64,000 bases of DNA, taken from Lachnospiraceae bacterium. Its GTDB lineage: Bacteria > Bacillota > Clostridia > Lachnospirales > Lachnospiraceae. The stretch covers positions 1 through 64,000 of the forward strand of contig SVFF01000008.1 in NCBI GenBank assembly GCA_015057005.1, given 5' to 3'. Under the pieces are notes generated by a model. That model worked only from the letters and a program-made list of their open reading frames with translations. It did not search any database and was not told the origin of the DNA. The first letter of the stretch is position 1, and each line of letters opens with the position of its first letter. Below, one piece after another: positions 41,590 to 50,957 of this stretch. The translations under genes were made by a program, and so were the position numbers.

Positions 41590-42627
41590 ATGAACGGATT
41601 AAGTGAAAAACTGTCTGCAATCAAACAGGAAATTCTGGATGGTATGGAATCATTGGACAGCTCCAAGGCTGTTTATGAATTCAAGAAAACATTTTTAGAT
41701 TCTAAAAATGGTAAAATCGGACAGCTGATGAAGGAAATGAAAAATATTCCTCCTGCTGAGAAAGCAGAATACGGAAAAAATGTCAATGCCTTAAAAACAT
41801 GGGCTACAGAACAATTTGATGAAATGGATGCCCGGATGAAGGAGAAAGAACTTCTCTTAAGATATGAAAACGAGAAGATTGATATCTCCATGCCTGCGCA
41901 GAAGATTGTCCCCGGCAATCTGCATCCCATCACATTGATCAAAAACCAGTTGATCGATATTTTTGCATCCATGGGCTTTGAAGTATTTGAAGGTGCGGAA
42001 ATCGAAACTGATTATTATAACTTTACTGCACTGAATACTCCTCAGGATCATCCGGCACGTGATATGCAGGATACCTTTTACCTGACTCAGGAGTTTCTGC
42101 TGCGTACACAGACTTCTGCGGGACAGATTCATGTAATGGAGAATACAGCACCTCCTATCAAAATTTTATCCCCCGGTCGAGTGTTCCGTTCCGATGATGA
42201 CGCAACCCATTCCCCTATGTTCAGCCAGATGGAGGGACTTGTGGTGGATAAAGGTATTACACTGTGTGACCTGAAGGGTATGCTGGATGTACTGGTACAG
42301 AAAATTTTCGGTGAAGGTACCACCACCCGTCTGAGACCTTCCTATTTCCCTTTCACAGAGCCTTCTGTGGAAGTGGATGTAAGCTGTTTTGAGTGCGGCG
42401 GAAAAGGCTGTAAGCTTTGCAAGGGTACCGGCTGGATCGAGGTTCTCGGTGCAGGTGTGGTAAACAAGAAGGTACTGGAAGTATGCGGTATTGATTCTGA
42501 TGAATACAGCGGCTTTGCATTTGGTATCGGTATTGAGCGTCTTGCCATGCTGAAATATGGAATCAACAATATCAAGCTGTTATTTGAATCCGATATGCGC
42601 GTTCTTTCTCAGCTGAATGATGACTGA
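41590..42627 (+). CDS. pheS: phenylalanine-tRNA ligase alpha subunit
   Basis: 345 residues, the normal length. N-terminal coiled-coil (about 1-90) for tRNA binding, then the class II catalytic core: motif 2 [19 protein letters not shown], then the [11 protein letters not shown] segment and the motif 3 [15 protein letters not shown] four-cysteine cluster [16 protein letters not shown] (about 260-275) could bind zinc, as in several Firmicutes homologues. The start at 41590 follows AGAAGGAAG; an in-frame extension up to 41401 lies within the riboswitch and was rejected. Forms an alpha2-beta2 enzyme with PheT, 62 bases downstream. Confidence 0.97.
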   Translation: MNGLSEKLSAIKQEILDGMESLDSSKAVYEFKKTFLDSKNGKIGQLMKEMKNIPPAEKAEYGKNVNALKTWATEQFDEMDARMKEKELLLRYENEKIDISMPAQKIVPGNLHPITLIKNQLIDIFASMGFEVFEGAEIETDYYNFTALNTPQDHPARDMQDTFYLTQEFLLRTQTSAGQIHVMENTAPPIKILSPGRVFRSDDDATHSPMFSQMEGLVVDKGITLCDLKGMLDVLVQKIFGEGTTTRLRPSYFPFTEPSVEVDVSCFECGGKGCKLCKGTGWIEVLGAGVVNKKVLEVCGIDSDEYSGFAFGIGIERLAMLKYGINNIKLLFESDMRVLSQLNDD

Positions 42628-42689
42628 CGGTGACAGTTTGGAACCGGGCGGATTGACAAGAAGATTGCAGATAATGGAGGTTTAGATAT

Positions 42690-45110
42690 ATGTTAGTACC
42701 GTTGAGTTGGCTGAAGGATTATGTAGATATTGATGTGCAGCCAAAAGAATTGGAAGAAAAATTATTCTCCTGCGGTTTCGAGGTGGAAGAGCTTTATGAG
42801 ATCGGTCAGGATATCAGTGGTGTTGTAGTAGGTTTGGTGGAAGAGTGTGAGCCTATTCCCGAGACCCACCTGCATGTATGTAAAGTAAATGTAGGACAGG
42901 AAGAACTGCTGCAGATCTGCTGTGGTGCAGACAATGTAAGAGCAGGCGGCAAATTCCCCGTTGCACTGGTGGGCGCAAGTGTTTATGCTACAGCAAAAGA
43001 TCATAAGACCGTAGAGGGTGTTATGAAGATCAAAAAGGGCAAACTGCGCGGATATGAATCCCATGGTATGCTCTGTTCCGGTGTAGAACTGGGCGTTTCC
43101 GAGGATATGTATCCCGGTGCAGGCTACAATGGACTGTTGGTGCTGCCCGAAGATGCACAGATCGGAGCAGATGTGAAGCCCATCTTGGGTCTGGATGACT
43201 GGATGTTTGATATTGCCATTACTGCCAACAGAGCAGACTGCCAGAGTATTGTGGGTATTGCAAGAGAAGTTGCAGCAGTTCTTGGTAAAGAGTTCAAAGC
43301 ACCTGCTGTTGATTACACTGAGACAGATGTGGAAAAAGAAGGTTTTGCCATCACTGTTGAGGCTCCCGATCTTTGCCCCCGCTATATCGGACACTATGTA
43401 TATGATATTAAGATCGGTGAATCTCCTGCCTGGATGAAGCGCCGTCTTGCATTGGTGGGATGTGCTGCAATTTCCAACGTGGTAGATATCACCAACTATG
43501 TGTTGAAAGAGTTTGGCCAGCCCATGCACGCATTTGACTGTTCCTATCTGGAAGGAAATGCCATCAATGTGCGTCGTGCAAAGGATGGAGAAAAGATTGT
43601 TACTCTGGACACCAAAGAATTTACACTGGATAACAACAATCTGGTTATCTGCGATGGCGTAAAACCTGTTGCGTTGGCAGGTATCATGGGGGGCCTAAAT
43701 TCCGAAATCCTTGATACCACAACTGATGTGATGTTCGAATGTGCAAAATTTGCCCGCGATAACATCAGAAAGAGCTCCAGAGCACATGGTCAGATTACAG
43801 ATGCAAGCTCCCGTTATGCCAAGGGTGTGGATGAATACTCCACCGTTATGGGAATCAAGAGAGCGCTCCATCTGATCGAAGAGCTGGGTTGTGGTAAGGT
43901 TTCCCGTACCCATATCGATGTGAATACCGGCAATTCTGTGGAACCCCGCGAGATGAAGGTGAGCATTGCAAAGGTAAATGGTGTATTGGGTATTGAAGTG
44001 CCCACAGAAGAGATTATCCGCATTTTAACGAATCTTCAGTTTGCTCCCGTTGTGAATGGGGATGAGCTGACACTGCAGATTCCTGCATATCGTGAGGATA
44101 TGGAATCTTATCCCGATGTGGCAGAGGAAGTGATCCGTATGTACGGTTACGACCATGTGAAATCTACTTTCATGCCCACTGCAAAGGTGACCGCAGGCGG
44201 TCTGAACTTAAGACAGAGTACTGAGCTGAAATTAAAGAGAGCATTGTGCAAGGCCGGTGCATATGAGTGTATGCATTATTCCTTCTTCTCCCCTGCAGAT
44301 TTAGATCTGCTGGGCTATGCGGAAGATGCTAAGGAAAGACAGGCGATTTCCCTGATCAATCCCATCAACGAGCATCTGTCCATTATGAGAACCACTCTGG
44401 CTGCATCCATGATCCATGCAATCGGACGTAATCAGAAGCGCGGCAATCTGGAAGGCCGTCTGTTTGAAATGGCAAGTACTTTTATCCCTAAAGCTTTGCC
44501 TCTTACTGAGTATCCTGAGGAGAAGAATACTCTGTGCATAGGTGTGTTCGGTGAAAAGGAAGATTTCTTTACTTTGAAGGGTCTGGCTGAGATGGTTGCA
44601 GATACTTTATGTATCGAATTCAAATATGAAAGAACCACACGTCCTTTCCTGCATCCTTATCAGACCGCAGCAATTTTGTGCGGCGGAGAAGAGGTTGGTT
44701 ATCTTGGAAAGATCAACTATGAAATCCAGAAGGAAGAGGATATGCGTGTGTCCGGGTATGTCTGTGAGATCGATCTTCAGATGCTGGAGAAATACTATTG
44801 CAATAAGCCTATGTTCAATCCCCTGCCTAAATTTGCGGAGGAAAAACGTGATCTGGCTCTGGTTATGAGTAAGACTGTAACTTGTGGTGAAGTGGAAGAG
44901 TGCATTAAGAATTCCTGCAACTTTGTAACTGATGTAAAATTATTTGATGTATACGAAGGAAAGCCCATTCCTGAGGATAAGAGAAGTATGGCGTTTACCG
45001 TTGTATTTACGCCCAAGGATGAGGAATTTACTGCAAATACCGTTGACAAGTTCGTGGAAAAAATTCTGAAGAACTTAAGCAGAAATCTGGAAATCGAATT
45101 AAGAGCATAA
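42690..45110 (+). CDS. pheT: phenylalanine-tRNA ligase beta subunit
   Basis: 806 residues, full length. Domains in order: the opening MLVPLSWLKDYVD, an EMAP-like tRNA-binding domain (about 40-155), B3/B4 editing domain (about 210-385, clearing mischarged Tyr-tRNA-Phe), B5 domain (about 410-475), inactive class II core, and the C-terminal ferredoxin-fold anticodon-binding domain (about 710-806, LPKFAEEKRDLALVM). The start follows ATGGAGG. Co-expressed with pheS under the Phe T-box. Ends at a terminator. Confidence 0.97.
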   Translation: MLVPLSWLKDYVDIDVQPKELEEKLFSCGFEVEELYEIGQDISGVVVGLVEECEPIPETHLHVCKVNVGQEELLQICCGADNVRAGGKFPVALVGASVYATAKDHKTVEGVMKIKKGKLRGYESHGMLCSGVELGVSEDMYPGAGYNGLLVLPEDAQIGADVKPILGLDDWMFDIAITANRADCQSIVGIAREVAAVLGKEFKAPAVDYTETDVEKEGFAITVEAPDLCPRYIGHYVYDIKIGESPAWMKRRLALVGCAAISNVVDITNYVLKEFGQPMHAFDCSYLEGNAINVRRAKDGEKIVTLDTKEFTLDNNNLVICDGVKPVALAGIMGGLNSEILDTTTDVMFECAKFARDNIRKSSRAHGQITDASSRYAKGVDEYSTVMGIKRALHLIEELGCGKVSRTHIDVNTGNSVEPREMKVSIAKVNGVLGIEVPTEEIIRILTNLQFAPVVNGDELTLQIPAYREDMESYPDVAEEVIRMYGYDHVKSTFMPTAKVTAGGLNLRQSTELKLKRALCKAGAYECMHYSFFSPADLDLLGYAEDAKERQAISLINPINEHLSIMRTTLAASMIHAIGRNQKRGNLEGRLFEMASTFIPKALPLTEYPEEKNTLCIGVFGEKEDFFTLKGLAEMVADTLCIEFKYERTTRPFLHPYQTAAILCGGEEVGYLGKINYEIQKEEDMRVSGYVCEIDLQMLEKYYCNKPMFNPLPKFAEEKRDLALVMSKTVTCGEVEECIKNSCNFVTDVKLFDVYEGKPIPEDKRSMAFTVVFTPKDEEFTANTVDKFVEKILKNLSRNLEIELRA

Positions 45111-45127
45111 ATATGTGAACACCAAAC

Positions 45128-45171
45128 AAAAAGTCCTCGTTGGATGAGAAATCATCCAGGGAGGACTTTAA
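45128..45171 (+). terminator. terminator after pheT
   Basis: AAAGTCCTC and GGATGA pair with TCATCC and GAGGACTTT in a long stem with a GAAA loop; only a short T run follows. Confidence 0.75.
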
Positions 45172-45223
45172 TTGGAATAAAGTGTATCTGATTTATGGGA
45201 GATTTATGCAAGGAGAAGATTGT

Positions 45224-46375
45224 ATGAAAGTTGTATTACAGAACCTGACAAAAAAATTTCCTAACCGCAATAAGCGGGAGAAAAGCGAAGTGATCGCGGT
45301 GAATGATTTTACTTTTGAAATTCCCGATGGCATGTTGATCGGACTGTTAGGACCTTCCGGCTGTGGAAAGAGTACCACATTGAATCTGCTTAGCGGTCTG
45401 CAGAAACCTACCGACGGCAGAATTTTCTTTGGTGATATGGATGTGACAGACCTGCCGGCAGAGCACAGAGGCGTGGGACTGGTGTTCCAGAATTACGCCC
45501 TCTATCCCCATTTGACTGTGCGCCAGAATATCACATTTCCGCTGGAAAATCTGAAAGGAAAAGAGAAGCTGACCAAAGCCCAGATGCTGGAAAAGGCCCT
45601 GGAAGTGGCAAAACTGGTACAGATTGACGAACTGATGGACAGAAAGCCCGGTGAGCTTTCCGGTGGTCAGCAGCAGCGTGTGGCCATTGCCAGAGCTTTG
45701 GTAAAGATGCCTAAAATACTTTTGCTGGATGAACCTCTTTCCAATCTGGATGCAAGACTTCGTCTGCAAACCAGGGAAGAGCTTCGCAGGATCCAGAAGG
45801 AGACCGGCATTACTACGATTTTTGTAACTCATGACCAAGAGGAAGCCATGAGCATTTCGGATATGATCGTGGTCATGAAGGATGGTGTGGTTCAGCAGAT
45901 CGGTAAGCCCCAGGAGGTTTACGACAACCCTGCTAATCTGTTCGTGGCTAAATTTTTGGGAACTCCTCCTATCAATGTGTTCGAAGGTAGAGTGACAGAT
46001 GGCAAGCTGTATATCGGAGAAGAAATGATCTGCCCTGTGACCAATAGAGCTGCAACCATGGGCGACGACAATGCAGAAATTTGTGGAAAAGCAGCGATAG
46101 TAGGTGATATGAGTGACAAGGAAGTCTACGTTGGCATCCGTCCCGAGGATTTTATACTGAAGGAAGATGGTGTTCTTACCTGTGATTTGAACAGAGTGGA
46201 AGTCATGGGACGTGACATCAGTGTGGTTTGCAGCCATAAAGCCTGTGAGTCAGGAACTATCCGTGCCATCATCGGCTCAGAGAACATAAAGCGTGTAGGT
46301 GATGTGCAGGTGAAGTTTGATGTGAAACCGGATGAGTTGGTTCTCTTTGATAAAGTGACTGGGGAGAGAGTATAA
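45224..46375 (+). CDS. sugar ABC transporter ATP-binding protein (MsmK/UgpC-like)
   Basis: 383 residues. Walker A GPSGCGKST (about 43-51), Q-loop QNYALYPH, signature LSGGQQQRVAIARAL, Walker B LLLDEPLSNLDARLR and switch VTHDQEEAMS are all canonical for CUT1 importers. A C-terminal TOBE-like regulatory domain fills about 240-383. It starts at the ATG after AAGGAGAAG at 45224; the frame extends to 45140 but that part overlaps the pheT terminator. It energises the two permeases that follow, one base after its stop. Confidence 0.92.
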   Translation: MKVVLQNLTKKFPNRNKREKSEVIAVNDFTFEIPDGMLIGLLGPSGCGKSTTLNLLSGLQKPTDGRIFFGDMDVTDLPAEHRGVGLVFQNYALYPHLTVRQNITFPLENLKGKEKLTKAQMLEKALEVAKLVQIDELMDRKPGELSGGQQQRVAIARALVKMPKILLLDEPLSNLDARLRLQTREELRRIQKETGITTIFVTHDQEEAMSISDMIVVMKDGVVQQIGKPQEVYDNPANLFVAKFLGTPPINVFEGRVTDGKLYIGEEMICPVTNRAATMGDDNAEICGKAAIVGDMSDKEVYVGIRPEDFILKEDGVLTCDLNRVEVMGRDISVVCSHKACESGTIRAIIGSENIKRVGDVQVKFDVKPDELVLFDKVTGERV

Positions 46376-46376
46376 A

Positions 46377-47267
46377 ATGGAAAAAAATAATATGAAGGGA
46401 TGGCTGTATCTGCTTCCGGCAGTTTTATTCCTGAGTGTGTTCATGGTGTATCCGCTGATTGACGTATTCATTTATTCCTTCGAAGAAGGGTACAATTCCG
46501 CATCCCAGACTTTTTTCGGTATTGGCAGTTACAATTATTCCTACGTGCTGCATGATCCTTATTTCCTGCAGGCCATCAAAAATACATTTATTCTGGTGGT
46601 GATCACAGTGCCCCTGTCTACCGGGATAGCACTGCTGATTTCCGTGGGCCTAAGCTCTATCAAGCTGTTAAAAGAGCTGTTCCAGACCATTTATTTTCTG
46701 CCCTATGTGACGAACACGCTGGCAGTGGGACTGGTGTTTATGATCCTGTTCAAAAAGACGGCATATACAGATGGTCTGGCCAATCTGGTGCTCAGCTGGT
46801 TTGGCGGTTCGGCGGTAGATTTTATCAGCGGCCCTTATTGGGCAAAAATGTTCGTGCTGTGCTTTTACACGGTTTGGGTGGTACTGCCTTTTAAGATTCT
46901 GATCCTGACCGGTGCGCTGGCTTCCGTAAATACTAATTTGTACAATGCGGCCAAGGTGGATGGAACCTCCTCTTTCCGTACGTTTACAAGGATCACACTG
47001 CCCATGATATCCCCATCATTGTTTTATCTGATCATTACGGGCTTCATCGGTGCTTTCAAGGCCTACAGTGATGCGGTGGCCCTCTTTGGAACAGACTTAA
47101 ATGCGGCGGAAATGAACACTATTGTAGGTTATATCTACGATATGCTGTACGGTGACAGCGGCGGTTATCCCTCCTATGCATCAGCAGCGGCCATCATTTT
47201 GTTTGCCATTGTACTGACTATTACCTGCATTAATTTGTTGGTCAGCAAGAAGCATGTGCATTATTAA
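46377..47267 (+). CDS. sugar ABC transporter permease (MalF/UgpA-like)
   Basis: 296 residues, six membrane helices. The EAA loop that contacts the ATPase is NAAKVDGTSSFRTFTRITLP (about 184-203). The spacing of a single base from the ATPase stop and the directly following second permease show an operon. CUT1 systems of this layout import di- and oligosaccharides or glycerol phosphate; the substrate is not evident. Confidence 0.93.
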   Translation: MEKNNMKGWLYLLPAVLFLSVFMVYPLIDVFIYSFEEGYNSASQTFFGIGSYNYSYVLHDPYFLQAIKNTFILVVITVPLSTGIALLISVGLSSIKLLKELFQTIYFLPYVTNTLAVGLVFMILFKKTAYTDGLANLVLSWFGGSAVDFISGPYWAKMFVLCFYTVWVVLPFKILILTGALASVNTNLYNAAKVDGTSSFRTFTRITLPMISPSLFYLIITGFIGAFKAYSDAVALFGTDLNAAEMNTIVGYIYDMLYGDSGGYPSYASAAAIILFAIVLTITCINLLVSKKHVHY

Positions 47268-47333
47268 AGAGAGCCTGGAGTATGATGTGCAGAAATAGTA
47301 TGTGCCCAATGTGCACAAAATGAGGAAATGATT

Positions 47334-48233
47334 ATGGAAACTGGAACTGAAATGCAAATAAAAACCAATCTTAATTATAAGAAAATAGAAACTGCGGCAA
47401 GACGGCGGCAAACGGCAAAAAACGTGATCGTTTACGGACTGCTTTCCCTCTGGGGCCTGATGGTGCTGTTTCCTTTTTACTGGATGCTTCTGACCTCTGT
47501 AAAAAGTTACAGTGCTTACAACTCCGAGTACATTCCGAAGCTGTTCACTTTGTCACCTACCTTCCGGAATTTTGTGGATGCCTTTACCACAGTGCCTTTG
47601 GCCAGATATCTGGCCAACACATTGTTGTTTACTGTGGCTACTACCGCAATCATGCTGGTGGTAACGGTTCTGGCGGCCTTTGCCTTTGCCAGACTGGAGT
47701 TTGCAGGAAAGAATCTGGTGTTCACTCTGTTTTTGGCGCTGATGATGATACCCAGTGAACTGGTGATCATTACCAACTTTGTGACCATCACCGATCTGGA
47801 TCTGCGCAATACCTTCTGGGGACTGATTTTACCTTCTGTGACCTCGGTCTTTTATATTTACCTGTTAAAGGAAAATTTTGCCCAGGTACCTGACCAGCTT
47901 TACTATGCGGCCAAAGTGGACGGTACTTCAGATTTGAAATATCTGTGGAAGGTGTTGATCCCTATCTGCAGACCTACGGTGATCACCATCACCATTCTAA
48001 AGGTCATTGAGTGTTGGAACTCCTACGTGTGGCCCAGACTGATCACGGACGATCAGGCGTATTTTCTGGTGTCCAACGGTATCCAGGAGATCCGGGAAAA
48101 TGGTTTCGGAAGAGAAAATATTCCTGCAATGATGGCAGCGGTAGTAGTGATCTCCGTGCCCTTGATCGTTCTGTTTTTGATATTCCGCAAAAAGATCATG
48201 GCCGGTGTGTCCAGAGGAGGTATCAAGGGATGA
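47334..48233 (+). CDS. sugar ABC transporter permease (MalG/UgpE-like)
   Basis: 299 residues, six membrane helices and an EAA loop YAAKVDGTSDLKYLWKVLIP. The ATG at 47334 is preferred because GAGGAA lies six bases upstream; an ATG at 47328 abuts that site directly. The stop overlaps the start of the binding-protein gene (ATGA), so the two are coupled. It pairs with the upstream permease. Confidence 0.93.
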   Translation: METGTEMQIKTNLNYKKIETAARRRQTAKNVIVYGLLSLWGLMVLFPFYWMLLTSVKSYSAYNSEYIPKLFTLSPTFRNFVDAFTTVPLARYLANTLLFTVATTAIMLVVTVLAAFAFARLEFAGKNLVFTLFLALMMIPSELVIITNFVTITDLDLRNTFWGLILPSVTSVFYIYLLKENFAQVPDQLYYAAKVDGTSDLKYLWKVLIPICRPTVITITILKVIECWNSYVWPRLITDDQAYFLVSNGIQEIRENGFGRENIPAMMAAVVVISVPLIVLFLIFRKKIMAGVSRGGIKG

Positions 48234-49897
48234 TCGGGAAAGTATATATGAAAAAAAGAAGAGTGCCCTCTGCAGTCTCTTGTGTGCTTGTGCTGGTGTT
48301 ACTCTGCAGCCTGATGCTTACGGGCTGTCATGGTTCCAGGGGTATGGATCCCTTTGTGATTCCTGGGGAATTTGACACTTCCAGGGAGTATGAGATTACT
48401 TTCTGGGCCAAAAACGATACCAACAAGACCCAGACTGCCATTTATGAGCAGGCTATTGAGGATTTTGAGAAAATATATCCCAATATCAATGTAAACTTAC
48501 GTCTGTATACGGACTACGGCAAGATCTACAACGATGTGATCACCAATATTGCTACCAATACCACGCCCAATGTCTGCATCACATATCCGGACCATATTGC
48601 TACTTATCTGACCGGTGTGAATACGGTGGTGTCGCTGGAAGAGCTTTTTGCAGATGAAAAGTACGGTCTGGGAGGCAGTGAACTAAAGTTTGACGGTCCC
48701 GCGCAGGAGGAGATTATTCCGCAGTTTTTGGCAGAATGTGCTTTTCAGGAGCATTATTATGCGGTTCCATACATGCGCTCTACGGAAAGCTGCTATGTGA
48801 ACAAAACTTTTGTGGAAAAACTGGGATACACATTGCCGGAGAAACTCACCTGGGACTTTGTCTGGGAGGTGTCTGAGGCGGCCACAGCAAAGGATGCCCA
48901 GGGCAATTATCTGCTGAACGGACAGAAAGTGATGATCCCTTTTATCTACAAGTCCACGGACAATATGATGATCCAGATGTTACGACAAAAGGAAGCGGGA
49001 TATTCCACGGACGGCGGAGAGATCCAGATCTTCAATGATACCACGAAAGCCCTTTTGCATACGGTGGCGGAGCACGCAGAGAGCGGCGCCTTTTCTACCT
49101 TTAAGATTTCCAGCTATCCCGCCAATTTCCTGAATGCAGGCCAGTGTGTATTTGCCATTGACTCTACTGCAGGCGCTACCTGGATGGGAACGGATGCACC
49201 TTTGTGTGATATCAGTGCGGACAAGCTTGTGGAGTTTGAGACTGCGGTGATGGCAATTCCGCAGTTTGATACAGAGAATCCCCGGATGATCTCTCAGGGA
49301 CCTTCTCTCTGTGTCTTTAATAAAGAGGATGATCAGGAGGTTCTGGCATCCTGGCTCTTTACACAGTACCTTCTGACCAATGAGGTGCAGATTGCCTATG
49401 CGGGCACGGAAGGATATGTGCCGGTGACCTCCAAGGCCCAGGAAAGTCCGGAATATCAGGATTATCTGTCCAGAGCAGGAGAGGACAACCAGCACTATTA
49501 TGATGTGAAGATCAAGGCATCCAAACTTTTATTGGACAACACGGAGCATACCTTTGTGACGCCGGTATTTAACGGTTCTGCCTCTCTTCGGAATGCGGCA
49601 GGTCAGATGATCGAAAACGTGACCAAGTCGGTAAAACGTAAAGAAGAGATCAATGAAGCTTATATGGACAAACTTTTTGCCAATGTGACCTCTCTTTATC
49701 GTCTGGATCAGCTGGACGCACAGGGAGGCGGCGTGAGCGGCAAGCAGGAGCTTGGCCCCCTTCCCGGTACAGCTGTGCTGCTTTTGAGCGCCTTGGCGTG
49801 CACCTGGATATTGATCATCGGGTATATTTTTGCGGGTGTGATCAAGCAAAAGTCTGCAAAAATGCACAAAAACCAGTCAAAAACGGACCTGAAATAA
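48230..49897 (+). CDS. sugar ABC transporter substrate-binding lipoprotein with C-terminal membrane helix
   Basis: 555 residues. The signal peptide ends in a lipobox LTGC (about Cys33), and the mature part is a family 1 extracellular solute-binding fold (EITFWAKND, then YAVPYMRSTESCYVNKTF). Unusually, residues about 515-540 (TAVLLLSALACTWILIIGYIFAG) form a clear membrane helix followed by a basic tail, so the protein may be held at both ends. At 555 residues it is longer than usual members (about 400-450). The ATG at 48230 overlaps the permease stop and has AGGAGG nine bases upstream; a later ATG at 48248 is possible. Completes the importer. Confidence 0.88.
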   Translation: MIGKVYMKKRRVPSAVSCVLVLVLLCSLMLTGCHGSRGMDPFVIPGEFDTSREYEITFWAKNDTNKTQTAIYEQAIEDFEKIYPNINVNLRLYTDYGKIYNDVITNIATNTTPNVCITYPDHIATYLTGVNTVVSLEELFADEKYGLGGSELKFDGPAQEEIIPQFLAECAFQEHYYAVPYMRSTESCYVNKTFVEKLGYTLPEKLTWDFVWEVSEAATAKDAQGNYLLNGQKVMIPFIYKSTDNMMIQMLRQKEAGYSTDGGEIQIFNDTTKALLHTVAEHAESGAFSTFKISSYPANFLNAGQCVFAIDSTAGATWMGTDAPLCDISADKLVEFETAVMAIPQFDTENPRMISQGPSLCVFNKEDDQEVLASWLFTQYLLTNEVQIAYAGTEGYVPVTSKAQESPEYQDYLSRAGEDNQHYYDVKIKASKLLLDNTEHTFVTPVFNGSASLRNAAGQMIENVTKSVKRKEEINEAYMDKLFANVTSLYRLDQLDAQGGGVSGKQELGPLPGTAVLLLSALACTWILIIGYIFAGVIKQKSAKMHKNQSKTDLK

Positions 49898-49910
49898 GCT
49901 ATTGTTGACA

Positions 49911-49938
49911 TTGATTTCCGGGTTCATTCAGGTATAAT
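49911..49938 (+). promoter_or_regulatory. promoter of a lipoprotein gene
   Basis: TTGATT (49911-49916), 16 bases, TATAAT (49933-49938). A TTGACA just upstream (49905) would be 22 bases from the -10, too far. Confidence 0.6.
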
Positions 49939-50018
49939 TATGGTGTAATCCCAGATTGTGGGATGACATAGAAACTCTATTTTAAAAACTCTATTTTATA
50001 TCAAAAAGGAGAAAAAAG

Positions 50019-50765
50019 ATGAAAAAATTATTAGCAATGTTAATGACTCTCAGCCTTACCTTTGCTCTGGCAGCATGCGGCGCAGAAAAGAATTCTGCAG
50101 ATGATGCCGATGTAAAGTCCGAAGGCGTTATGACCTACGAAGAGTATGCAGCAGCTGAGCTGGACACTGAGGTTGTAGTTGAGACCTACGTTCAGGCAAA
50201 GCAGGGCTGGTGGGAGGATACCGCTACCCTTTACACCCAGGATAAGGACGGTGCTTACTTTATTTACAATCTGCCTTGTTCCCAGGAAGATTACGACAAG
50301 ATGACCATCGGTACCAAGATCAAAGTTACCGGCTACAAGGCTGAGTGGGCCGGCGAAGTTGAGATCATCGACGCTACTTTCGAGATCATGGACGGTAAGT
50401 ATGTGGCTGAGGCAGAGGATGTAACTGCACTGCTGGCTGATGAAAAGCTTATCGACAAGCAGAATATGTTTGTTGCATTCAAGGGCATGACTGTAGAAGC
50501 AGCCGGCCAGGATGCTGACGGAAACGATGTAGCATATCTTTACAGCTGGGACGGTTCCGGTCAGGAAGGCGACGACCTGTACTTCAACGCTTCCGTAAAC
50601 GGTGCTACATACACATTCACTGTTGAGTCTTACCTGTGCGACAGCAGCACTGATGTTTACAAGGCAGTAAAAGAACTGAAGATCGGCGACACCATCGATA
50701 TGGAAGGTTTCCTGTACTGGTACGAGGGTGTAAATCCCCACATTACTTCCGTAACTGTTAAATAG
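50019..50765 (+). CDS. lipoprotein of unknown function with OB-fold-like repeats
   Basis: 248 residues with a signal peptide and lipobox LAAC (Cys20). The mature protein has two similar halves, one around VVVETYVQAKQGWWEDTATL with GTKIKVTGYKAEW, the other around MFVAFKGMTVEA with IGDTIDMEGFLYWYEG. Such a pattern of strands with GDxIxVxG turns is typical of OB-fold nucleic-acid or ligand-binding domains in bacterial lipoproteins. AAAAGGAG precedes the ATG. Its codon use favours GCT, GTT and TAC, like a highly expressed gene. It has its own promoter and terminator. Function not recognised. Confidence 0.8.
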   Translation: MKKLLAMLMTLSLTFALAACGAEKNSADDADVKSEGVMTYEEYAAAELDTEVVVETYVQAKQGWWEDTATLYTQDKDGAYFIYNLPCSQEDYDKMTIGTKIKVTGYKAEWAGEVEIIDATFEIMDGKYVAEAEDVTALLADEKLIDKQNMFVAFKGMTVEAAGQDADGNDVAYLYSWDGSGQEGDDLYFNASVNGATYTFTVESYLCDSSTDVYKAVKELKIGDTIDMEGFLYWYEGVNPHITSVTVK

Positions 50766-50813
50766 TTTCGAATAAAAACGCTCGGACAAACGAAAGATCG
50801 GATGTAAAATCAT

Positions 50814-50868
50814 ATCGCACAATATGGGCTAAAAAGATAACTTTTGGCTGGTATTGTGCGATTTTTTT
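50814..50868 (+). terminator. terminator after the lipoprotein gene
   Basis: ATCGCACAATA (50814-50824) pairs with TATTGTGCGAT (50852-50862), followed by seven T. The 27-base interior holds further pairing (AAAAG/CTTTT). Confidence 0.85.
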
Positions 50869-50957
50869 CTTGTCTTGCCTCTGTGCAGGTGTTATTCTGA
50901 ATATGTAAACGGACACTTTAAACAACTAATATAGTGAAAGTGAAAAGGAGAAGAACT

